Positions 1 to 4,651 of a DNA stretch of 8,762 nt are shown in pieces. How positions within the stretch are numbered: the first letter of the stretch is position 1; each line of letters begins with the position of its first letter. A program made the translations under genes and the position numbers. The notes under the pieces are model-generated. The model was given only the letters and a program-made list of their open reading frames with translations. It ran no database searches and had not been told where the DNA came from. The DNA is from Candidatus Brocadia sp. (GTDB lineage: Bacteria > Planctomycetota > Brocadiia > Brocadiales > Brocadiaceae), in contig JAUQXU010000428.1 of the NCBI GenBank assembly GCA_030837935.1, forward strand, positions 1 through 8,762, in the 5' to 3' direction.

Positions 1-5
1 CCCCT

Positions 6-43
6 TGTAATATGATCCTGTTCTCTAACAAAACCATATTACA
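6..43. repeat. 9-bp inverted repeat, unknown role
   Basis: TGTAATATG at 6-14 is repeated in inverted orientation as CATATTACA at 35-43, a perfect 9-bp match around a 20-base spacer. It has no T-tract, so it is unlikely to be an intrinsic terminator. The rest of 1-187 shows no gene. A 12-base palindrome, TTCGTATACGAA, lies at 162-173, just downstream of the small Cys-rich gene. Both could be protein-binding sites, but nothing identifies the binder. Confidence 0.3.
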
Positions 44-187
44 TACGGTCGAAATTCGATGCAACTCTTTACTTCCCTATTATTACTCTACTTTTATGGC
101 TTAGTTTACCAGACTTCAACTTTTTTACGAAAGAACCAAATATTTTTAAGTAGTAAGTTGTTTCGTATACGAAGATATTAAAGGGTT

Positions 188-370
188 TTATTTGTGTCTG
201 TGATGACAATCGCACTTACAATCCGCCTCTGGCTTTGATGGTAAATGTCCGCATATCTCACACTTCTTTTCTTTCGCAACTGCCTTACAGCCGACAAATA
301 CCGTGTTTACTCCGACACCCAACATCAACGCACCCATAACAACCAGACTGTAACCAAACTTCTTTAACAT
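188..370 (-). CDS. Small Cys/His-rich putative lipoprotein behind a c-di-GMP-I riboswitch
   Basis: I do not recognise the family of this 60-residue protein. Residues 1-27 form a basic start (MLKK) plus a hydrophobic stretch ending in FVGC, a plausible though non-ideal lipobox with the lipidated Cys at residue 28. The same FVGC occurs in the P460 lipoprotein of this window. The rest is short and polar: a CxxC (CEIC, 37-40), a CxCxC run near 51-55, and a His-rich tail (HHRHK). That points to a metal- or redox-binding peptide anchored in a membrane. The start is supported by GAGGAGGGG upstream of the ATG. The gene lies about 140 bases downstream of a GEMM-I riboswitch and its terminator on the same strand, so its expression is probably controlled by c-di-GMP. 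No terminator is obvious downstream. A short secreted metal-binding peptide with no lipid is the main alternative. Confidence 0.6.
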   Translation of the reverse strand: MLKKFGYSLVVMGALMLGVGVNTVFVGCKAVAKEKKCEICGHLPSKPEADCKCDCHHRHK

Positions 371-456
371 TTTATTCCCCTCCTCATATTAAGAAATTTA
401 ACCCGAACTCCCGATTTATACTTCATCTCATTAGATGCTTCTTTTTCCGTTTCCAT
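364..456 (-). CDS. Possible 30-residue leader ORF before the Cys-rich lipoprotein
   Basis: An ATG at 456 opens 30 codons (starting METEKEASNEMKYK) whose stop overlaps the ATG of the next gene, as in translational coupling. The Shine-Dalgarno of the lipoprotein gene lies inside its last codons. Its own ribosome site is weak (AAAGAAAG). Upstream in the same frame, a 6-codon ORF (483-463, MDDLYY) has a well-placed AAGGAG. Both sit between the riboswitch terminator and the lipoprotein gene. No homology is recognised, so this may be chance. Confidence 0.22.
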   Translation of the reverse strand: METEKEASNEMKYKSGVRVKFLNMRRGIKC

Positions 457-509
457 CTTTCTTTAATAATACAAGTCATCCATTTACAACTCCTTCAGTC
501 AATAGAGAC

Positions 510-560
510 AAAAAAAGCCTTACTGCAAAATACTTATCAAAATATTTCGGCAGTAAGGCT
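510..560 (-). terminator. Intrinsic terminator serving as riboswitch expression platform (copy 1)
   Basis: On the minus strand AGCCTTACTGC (560-550) pairs perfectly with GCAGTAAGGCT (526-516). The stem is extended inside by GAAATATT with AGTATTTT (8 pairs counting G-U) and is followed by a run of T at 516-510. Its 5' arm is also the 3' strand of the aptamer, so terminator and ligand-bound aptamer cannot form together. Confidence 0.88.
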
Positions 561-656
561 GTCTTTTATCCGGTGCAGTAAGTTGTCTTATAACCTACTT
601 CCGTGTATGCTTAAAAGACCCTTTACTTTGCGTCCCCTGATTACTCAAGGTTTGCC
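549..656 (-). ncRNA. Cyclic di-GMP-I (GEMM-I) riboswitch aptamer, copy 1
   Basis: Read on the minus strand, the conserved GEMM-I blocks appear in order: GGCAAACC (656-649), a 6-bp hairpin with a GTAA (GNRA) tetraloop, GGGACGCAAAG, a long second stem, then the 3' strand AGCCTTACTGCCG. The second stem is visible as GTAAAGG with CCTTAC (one A bulged) and GTCTTTT (619-613) with AAAAGAC (567-561). Inside it CGG/CCG and AGTAGGTT/AACTTACT pair further. GGCA at the 5' end can pair with TGCC at 552-549. The family senses c-di-GMP, with a GEMM-Ib subset preferring cGAMP. The base I take as Vc2 G20 is G here, which favours c-di-GMP, though my numbering is from memory. The downstream target is the small Cys-rich lipoprotein. 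Confidence 0.87.
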
Positions 657-677
657 TTTATCGTACACCTTTATTTT

Positions 678-706
678 ATTACATTAACTTTGCTTTTAAA
701 AAGCAA
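678..706 (-). promoter_or_regulatory. Sigma70-like promoter of riboswitch copy 1
   Basis: On the minus strand TTGCTT (706-701) and TGTAAT (683-678, 5 of 6 to TATAAT) are separated by 17 bases. This places the transcript start near 671, about 15 bases before the aptamer. The -35 half lies inside a near-perfect palindrome, TTGCTTTTAAAAAGCAA (690-706), which could also be an operator. The rest of 707-889 holds no gene that I can support; a 12-base palindrome AATTAGCTAATT lies at 824-835. Confidence 0.45.
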
Positions 707-883
707 TTAGTTATGGTAATACTTATAGCTGAATATTCTTAATTATGTCAAGAAAAAAACAAAAATGTTAAAAAGGGAAAGACGCAGTATTTCTGCCACC
801 TGACCATAGGGTACGCAAAATGTAATTAGCTAATTTGCTCTCCTGACGTCCCGTAAGATATAGTGATGGGGTTAAATAACTTT

Positions 884-903
884 AAAAAACCCTTATTTTA
901 GGG
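884..903 (-). terminator. Short intrinsic terminator of the BON-domain gene
   Basis: On the minus strand CCCT (903-900) pairs with AGGG (893-890) around a 6-base A/T loop, followed by six T (889-884). The stem is short but GC-rich. It overlaps the frame-restored stop codon (TAA at 900-898) of the BON gene, supporting that stop as the original gene end. Confidence 0.45.
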
Positions 904-1187
904 CAATGCATTCTGGATAGATTTAACACCTTTATCGCCAAAACGCAATCTCGCCCGCCCTTTGAGCTTGTTCTAAGGTATCCGTAGTACCTCGTAGCTG
1001 AACCATTCCCTTAAAGGTCTCAACCTCGACGTCAAATACACTAACAGTTGGTTCAGCGGCAAAAGCATCTTTTGCTTTAGAAGTAATATAAAGCATCATC
1101 AACATACTCTCCTGTACTCTCCCGAGTCCTGGTACTTGCACAACCTATCATAGCAATAACCATTACAAGAACAAGCACGCTTTTCAT
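898..1187 (-). pseudogene. BON-domain (OsmY-like) lipoprotein with two frameshifts
   Basis: The BON domain is a periplasmic/membrane-associated fold found in OsmY-type stress proteins. The gene opens at ATG 1187 with GGAGGAAG upstream and a lipoprotein signal (MKSVLVLVMVIAMIGC, Cys16), then reads GEYVDDA and shifts frame. From about 1092 the next frame gives YITSKAKDAF, then an ordinary BON core ending RAGEIA. At 940-943 a second shift leads to GVKSIQNALP and a stop at 898-900. Removing one T from the TTT at 1092-1090 and one from the TTTT at 943-940 restores a 95-residue protein with normal BON spacing. Read without correction, only a 69-codon internal fragment is open (932-1141). It is either a recent pseudogene or a gene with two indel errors in the assembly. 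Promoter and terminator remain. Confidence 0.8.
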
Positions 1188-1276
1188 GGTTTTTTACTTC
1201 CTCCAAAAATGATGACAAAAGTCAGTTAAAAAATTCATGCGCGCCGTTCGTGGTCGTAAGAATAAGTGGGCATATT

Positions 1277-1304
1277 ATTGTATGATAAAAAAGGTGTCAG
1301 ACAA
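1277..1304 (-). promoter_or_regulatory. Candidate promoter of the BON-domain gene
   Basis: On the minus strand TTGTCT (1304-1299) and TACAAT (1282-1277) are separated by 16 bases. This puts the start near 1270 and leaves a leader of about 80 bases. The leader contains the palindrome TGACAAAAGTCA (1213-1224), a possible operator. The promoter diverges from that of the catalase gene. Confidence 0.4.
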
Positions 1305-1320
1305 AATCGTCAGAATGCTG

Positions 1321-1349
1321 TTGAAAACTCAACGATATATAGCTAAAGT
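1321..1349 (+). promoter_or_regulatory. Candidate promoter of the catalase gene
   Basis: TTGAAA (1321-1326) and TAAAGT (1344-1349) are separated by 17 bases, about 85 bases before the catalase start codon. A weaker pair, TTGTTT (1360-1365) with TAATTG (1383-1388), lies closer to the gene. The choice between them is open. Confidence 0.32.
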
Positions 1350-1374
1350 ATTCTATACGTTGTTTATTATGCTG

Positions 1375-1387
1375 AATTATGATAATT
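1375..1387. promoter_or_regulatory. Fur/PerR-like palindrome upstream of the catalase gene
   Basis: AATTATGATAATT is a perfect 6-1-6 inverted repeat about 45 bases before the catalase ATG. Catalase genes are often controlled by peroxide sensors of the Fur family (PerR), whose sites are AT-rich 7-1-7 inverted repeats. The half-site here is not the exact PerR consensus; ATGATAAT resembles the core of a Fur box. Functional assignment is inference. Confidence 0.3.
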
Positions 1388-1432
1388 GTTTGATTTTGTT
1401 ATGCTCTTGGCTTTTAAGAAAGAAGGTTGGCA

Positions 1433-2950
1433 ATGAAAGAAGAAAAAAGAAAGCTAACTACAGCTTTTGGAATTCCTGTGGCTAACGATCAGAACAGCCT
1501 CACAGCTGGTGAACGTGGACCAGTGCTTATGCAGGATGTTCACTTGCTGGAGAAATTGGCCCACTTCGACCGTGAGCGCATTCCCGAACGAGTGGTGCAT
1601 GCAAAAGGAGCGGGGGCGTACGGCTATTTTGAGGTTACCGCTGATGTGACCAGATACACCAAAGCTAAGTTTCTGTCAAAAGTGGGCAAGCGTACTGAAG
1701 TCTTTGCTCGACTTTCCACCGTTGGCGGTGAGCGGGGTTCGGCTGATGCTGCACGAGATCCACGTGGTTTTGCAGTCAAATTTTACACGGAGGAAGGCAA
1801 TTATGATTTGGTAGGGAACAATACACCGGTATTCTTTATTCGCGATCCAATCAAGTTCCCAGACCTCGTCCATACCCAGAAACGGCACCCGGCAACCAAC
1901 CTACCTGATCCGGACATATTTTGGGACTTTTTATCGCTGACACCCGAATCCATTCATCAGGTTACAATCCTTTTCTCCGACAGGGGAACACCGGCCACCT
2001 TTCGGCACATGAACGGCCATAGTAGTCACACCTTCAAATGGTACAATGATAAGGGAGAGTATTTCTGGGTAAAGTACCATTTCAAAACGGATCAGGGTAT
2101 CAAGAACCTGCCCCAAAAGGAAGCAAAGGAACTCTGCGGCGAAGATCCTGATCACGCCACTCGTGATCTGCATAATGCTATCGAACGGGGCGAATATCCT
2201 TCCTGGACTCTTGAGATGCAGATTCTGACACCGGAGAAGGCCAGGGATTTCCCCTGGGATATCTTTGACATCACCAAAGTATGGCCACATGGAGAGGTTC
2301 CACCCATCAAAATTGGAAAGTTGATTCTGAACCGTAACCCTGTCAATTATTTTGCAGAAGTGGAGCAGTCGGCTTTTTGCCCGGGAAACGTAGTACCTGG
2401 CATCGCCATTTCACCGGACAAGATGCTGCAAGCCAGGGTTTTTTCTTACCATGATACGCACCTTCATAGACTGGGTCCTAATTATCACCTGATTCCAGTC
2501 AACGCGCCCAAAAATGCTCACGAAAACAGTTACCAGCGTGATGGGTTCATGCGTGTTGACGCTAACGGGGGTAGCGGACCAAACTACTGGCCCAACAGCT
2601 TTGGCGGACCAAGGCCTGACCCAACGGCAGGCGAGCCTCCTTTTGAACTTTCCGGTCAAGCCGGTCGTTATCCATTCGGACATCCCAATGACGACTTTGT
2701 GCAGTCTGGTTCCCTCTACCGCAAAGTCATGTCAGACGAAGACCGGGAGCACCTCATCGGCAACATCGTGAATCACCTGGGTAAAGCACAGAAACGCATA
2801 CAATTGCGACAAACCGCCTTGTTCTATAAGGCAGATCCGGAGTACGGCCGTCGTGTAGCTGAAGGAATAGGCCTCGATGTGCATGAAGTCAAACGATTGG
2901 CGGATATGTCTCATGAGGAAAGGGCAAAGGCCACCGAAGAAAAGGTATAG
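1433..2950 (+). CDS. katA: Monofunctional haem catalase
   Basis: It converts hydrogen peroxide to water and oxygen with haem b, in the cytoplasm (no signal peptide). At 505 residues it matches small-subunit catalases and lacks the C-terminal flavodoxin-like domain of large ones. Active-site residues by family motif are His56 in RVVHAKGAGAYG, Asn129 in DLVGNNTPVFF, and the haem-ligand Tyr339 in RVFSYHDTH. The SRG-type loops, FSDRGTP and the RLGPNY motif are present, and the C-terminal helical region is complete. The start is ATG 1433: AGAAGG lies 6 bases upstream, while an in-frame TTG at 1427 would abut the ribosome site. It diverges from the BON lipoprotein gene and is followed by a DUF1328 gene, a stress-protein context. 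A Fur-like palindrome lies upstream. There is no clear terminator before the next gene, so the two may be co-transcribed. The symbol is by family resemblance; clade was not computed. Confidence 0.97.
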   Translation: MKEEKRKLTTAFGIPVANDQNSLTAGERGPVLMQDVHLLEKLAHFDRERIPERVVHAKGAGAYGYFEVTADVTRYTKAKFLSKVGKRTEVFARLSTVGGERGSADAARDPRGFAVKFYTEEGNYDLVGNNTPVFFIRDPIKFPDLVHTQKRHPATNLPDPDIFWDFLSLTPESIHQVTILFSDRGTPATFRHMNGHSSHTFKWYNDKGEYFWVKYHFKTDQGIKNLPQKEAKELCGEDPDHATRDLHNAIERGEYPSWTLEMQILTPEKARDFPWDIFDITKVWPHGEVPPIKIGKLILNRNPVNYFAEVEQSAFCPGNVVPGIAISPDKMLQARVFSYHDTHLHRLGPNYHLIPVNAPKNAHENSYQRDGFMRVDANGGSGPNYWPNSFGGPRPDPTAGEPPFELSGQAGRYPFGHPNDDFVQSGSLYRKVMSDEDREHLIGNIVNHLGKAQKRIQLRQTALFYKADPEYGRRVAEGIGLDVHEVKRLADMSHEERAKATEEKV

Positions 2951-3021
2951 GAGTCACCTAAGGGAAAAAAGCCAAGAGAAAACGTAGCATCGGGCGGATA
3001 ATTTCTCATCGAATAAAAAAA

Positions 3022-3065
3022 CTTTCAAATAATCTTTCTTTTTTGTTTAACAATTTTTTTGAAAG
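3022..3065 (+). promoter_or_regulatory. Inverted repeat that may mask the ribosome site of the DUF1328 gene
   Basis: CTTTCAAA (3022-3029) and TTTGAAAG (3058-3065) form a perfect 8-bp inverted repeat around a U-rich loop. The right arm includes the first bases of GAAAGGAG, the Shine-Dalgarno of the next gene, so folding would partly hide it. It could instead be a weak catalase terminator, but the T-rich run lies inside the loop rather than after the stem. Confidence 0.3.
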
Positions 3066-3074
3066 GAGTTGCAA

Positions 3075-3257
3075 ATGCTATATTGGGCCATAGTCTTCTT
3101 TATCGTTTCGGTCATTGCGGCACTGTTTGGTTTTACCGGAATTGCTGTTGCAACTGCAACCGTTGCGAAGTTTCTTTTCTTCATATTTGTCGTTGCCTTT
3201 ATTATCTGTCTCGTATTTGGTTTTTTGGGACTCCCTCATCATCATCCGCCACTATGA
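3075..3257 (+). CDS. DUF1328/YtjA-family small membrane protein
   Basis: A 60-residue protein with two hydrophobic helices (about residues 3-22 and 28-53) joined by GFTGIAVATATVAK, the pattern typical of the DUF1328 (YtjA) family of inner-membrane peptides. Their biochemical function is unknown. The C-terminus ends in a short His/Pro tail (GLPHHHPPL). ATG 3075 is preferred over the in-frame TTG at 3069 because AAGGAG sits 6 bases before it. The gene follows the catalase by 124 bases on the same strand. In many genomes such peptides sit beside BON, GlsB and other envelope-stress genes, as here. Confidence 0.85.
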   Translation: MLYWAIVFFIVSVIAALFGFTGIAVATATVAKFLFFIFVVAFIICLVFGFLGLPHHHPPL

Positions 3258-3306
3258 CGAATGCTTATAATTCGCAATAAACCAGCGAGAATAAGGTCAC
3301 ACACTG

Positions 3307-3426
3307 ACAGGCTGTCCGAGAACTCAATCGGCCACCAGAAACCATGCTACGTCTTGTTGTTATCGTACTGTATTGTCAATATATAGTATAGGTCTGGTTC
3401 TGTAATTACATTCTCGGACAACCTGT
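3307..3426. mobile_element. 120-bp fold-back element with 16-bp terminal inverted repeats (MITE-like)
   Basis: The left end ACAGGCTGTCCGAGAA (3307-3322) matches the right end TTCTCGGACAACCTGT (3411-3426) as an inverted repeat in 15 of 16 positions, with a single C/A mismatch. Just inside, ACCAGA (3334-3339) and TCTGGT (3393-3398) form a second inverted pair at nearly equal distances from the ends. The interior is non-coding. This is the build of a miniature inverted-repeat element or of a large RNA hairpin. I see no clear target-site duplication. It sits in the 260-base gap between convergent genes; the rest of that gap (3427-3517) shows nothing I can name. Confidence 0.5.
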
Positions 3427-3517
3427 TAATTCCAAATCTCGCCGGTATAATTTCAGGAGATGTATAGCCGTCACTATAAATTGATTATTAAAACTTCATG
3501 TACGGAGAAATACTTTC

Positions 3518-3760
3518 CTATGCCCGGCGTAGGACGCGAACAATCGCAACTAATACAATGCCTCCAACCACCGCCACAATAATATTCCCGATCAAACTGG
3601 TAGCATAGAGACCGAACAACCCGAATAACCAGCCTCCAACTATGCCACCCAATAGTCCAACAATCAAGTCACCAATAAGGCCGAAGCCTTGCCCTTTTAC
3701 CACAAGTCCTGTAAGCCAGCCGGCAAGAATGCCACACATAATCCAGATTGCAAGATACAT
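3518..3760 (-). CDS. GlsB/YeaQ/YmgE-family stress membrane protein (copy 1)
   Basis: An 80-residue, Gly-rich integral membrane protein with three hydrophobic segments (about 1-20, 27-50 and 55-75) and the family signature GILAGWLTGLVVKG followed by LGGIVGGWLFG. This is the transglycosylase-associated family (PF04226), which includes Gram-negative YeaQ/YmgE and Gram-positive GlsB. Members are induced by envelope or acid stress, but their activity is not known. ATG 3760 is backed by AGGAGG 7 bases upstream. About 50 of 79 aligned positions are identical (counted by eye) to the gene just upstream, so the pair arose by tandem duplication. They are separated by about 50 bases and probably share a transcript. 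Confidence 0.9.
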   Translation of the reverse strand: MYLAIWIMCGILAGWLTGLVVKGQGFGLIGDLIVGLLGGIVGGWLFGLFGLYATSLIGNIIVAVVGGIVLVAIVRVLRRA

Positions 3761-3813
3761 TAGTATTCCTCCTTTTTAATCAGTTTGTTTTCCGTATGAC
3801 AACCATAGCACCT

Positions 3814-4053
3814 TCATCGACGTATGGTGCGAACAATCGCGATCAATATTATCCCCCCAATTATAGCCGCAAAGATATTTCCAATCCAATTGGTCGATAG
3901 TAGCCAAAACATCCTGAATATCCAGCCTCCAATTATACCGCCCAATGCCCCAATAGCCAGGAAGCCAATAAGGCCATAGCCTCGTCCTTTTACCACCAGT
4001 CCCGTAAGCCAGCCGGCAATAATGCCGCTGATAATCCAGATCGTGAAAAACAA
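3814..4053 (-). CDS. GlsB/YeaQ/YmgE-family stress membrane protein (copy 2, TTG start)
   Basis: A 79-residue paralogue of the next gene downstream with the same three membrane segments and the GIIAGWLTGLVVKG signature. The start is TTG at 4053: there is no ATG at the N-terminus, GGGAG lies 6 bases upstream of the TTG, and the alignment with copy 1 begins exactly there (MYLAIWI against MFFTIWI). The main differences are in the second helix and loop (FRMFWLLSTNW against FGLFGLYATSL). As the first gene of the pair it may be made at a lower level because of the weaker start codon. The 4054-4230 gap upstream holds no gene I can support. Confidence 0.88.
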   Translation of the reverse strand: MFFTIWIISGIIAGWLTGLVVKGRGYGLIGFLAIGALGGIIGGWIFRMFWLLSTNWIGNIFAAIIGGIILIAIVRTIRR

Positions 4054-4230
4054 AGTCTTCTCCCTTTTGACTAATATGGATAATTCTAACTACTCTTGCC
4101 TTTTGATAAACACGAGAAATAGTTTCAATTCTTTTCTGTATTAGATAATTCTTGGTTGTTTCAAAGGTTTCCCCCTGTTTGCCGTTCTCACCTGATAGCG
4201 GGAGGTTTAGTTCCGGAATTAAATATATCT

Positions 4231-4392
4231 TTAACCGATCTTATCAAATGAGTCTTTGCTTGCACCACAAGATGGACATACCCAACCTTCGGGTAAATTC
4301 TCAAAGGCCGTTCCGGGCTTAACACCGTTATCCGGATCGCCCTTTTCAGGGTCGTATATATATTCACACACACGACATTTCCATTTTGACAT
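4231..4392 (-). CDS. Rubredoxin
   Basis: A 53-residue electron carrier with one Fe(SCys)4 centre. The four ligands are plain: Cys6-x2-Cys9 in WKCRVCEYIYDP and Cys39-x2-Cys42 in WVCPSCGASKDSF. The rubredoxin core residues YIYDPEKGDPD, GTAFENLPEGW and the C-terminal SFDKIG are all present, and length is normal. The ATG at 4392 has AGGAGG 6 bases upstream. In anaerobes, rubredoxin passes electrons to superoxide reductase, rubrerythrin or flavodiiron proteins to remove oxygen species. None of those partners is in the window, but catalase and the stress membrane proteins are close by. No signal peptide, so it is cytoplasmic. No clear terminator follows. Confidence 0.95.
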   Translation of the reverse strand: MSKWKCRVCEYIYDPEKGDPDNGVKPGTAFENLPEGWVCPSCGASKDSFDKIG

Positions 4393-4418
4393 ATTTTTCC
4401 TCCTTTTTTTAAAACGTT

Positions 4419-4555
4419 TTATCTCTTCTTGGCATTCCTTTTACGTGCCTCCTGAGATTTACGGATATTTTTTCTCTACATGCACGTTTCTGAGCCACAG
4501 TTTGTTTTTCTCTTTTCCGATGAGTGCCAGAATGAGTAAAATTAATAGTCGACAC
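4419..4555 (-). pseudogene. Possible small basic protein with a frameshift
   Basis: From GTG 4555 the minus strand reads a basic peptide (STINFTHSGTHRKREKQ, then TVAQKRACREK). At the six-A run near 4473-4468, a one-base shift moves into a frame continuing NIRKSQEARKRNAKKR and stopping at 4419, 27 bases before the rubredoxin start. The joined product would be about 45 residues and very rich in Lys/Arg, with uniform composition across the junction. No family is recognised and the ribosome site is poor, so this may be chance. If real, it resembles a small nucleic-acid-binding protein co-transcribed with rubredoxin. Confidence 0.25.
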
Positions 4556-4608
4556 TGCTAAATAGAGATTCGCAACATAGCTACTTTGCCAAAAGTATAT
4601 AAAGCGAA

Positions 4609-4635
4609 AACACAAACAACCCTGTTATTTGTGTT
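4609..4635 (-). terminator. Hairpin downstream of the P460 gene, possible terminator
   Basis: On the minus strand AACACAAA (4635-4628) pairs perfectly with TTTGTGTT (4616-4609) around an 11-base loop, 17 bases after the P460 stop codon; two further T follow the stem. The stem is AT-rich and the T-run short, so termination would be weak. Confidence 0.38.
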
Positions 4636-4651
4636 AAAAGTGAATATGGGA

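Noticed and set aside
549..656. GEMM-Ib (cGAMP) subtype, because a haem protein is associated with one copy
   Set aside because: The base I take as Vc2 position 20 is G in both copies, which favours c-di-GMP; my numbering is from memory, so this is a leaning and not a proof.
1427..1432. TTG at 1427 as catalase start
   Set aside because: It would sit directly against the AGAAGG ribosome site; ATG 1433 has proper spacing.
1237..1485. 82-codon open frame on the plus strand upstream of and into the catalase gene
   Set aside because: No ribosome site or recognisable protein pattern; it overlaps the catalase start in another frame and covers the promoter region.
2411..2683. Minus-strand frames inside the catalase gene
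   Set aside because: They are antisense shadows of a well-conserved gene with no signal of their own.
3258..3274. CGAAT/ATTCG hairpin as terminator of the DUF1328 gene
   Set aside because: Only five pairs and no following T-tract.
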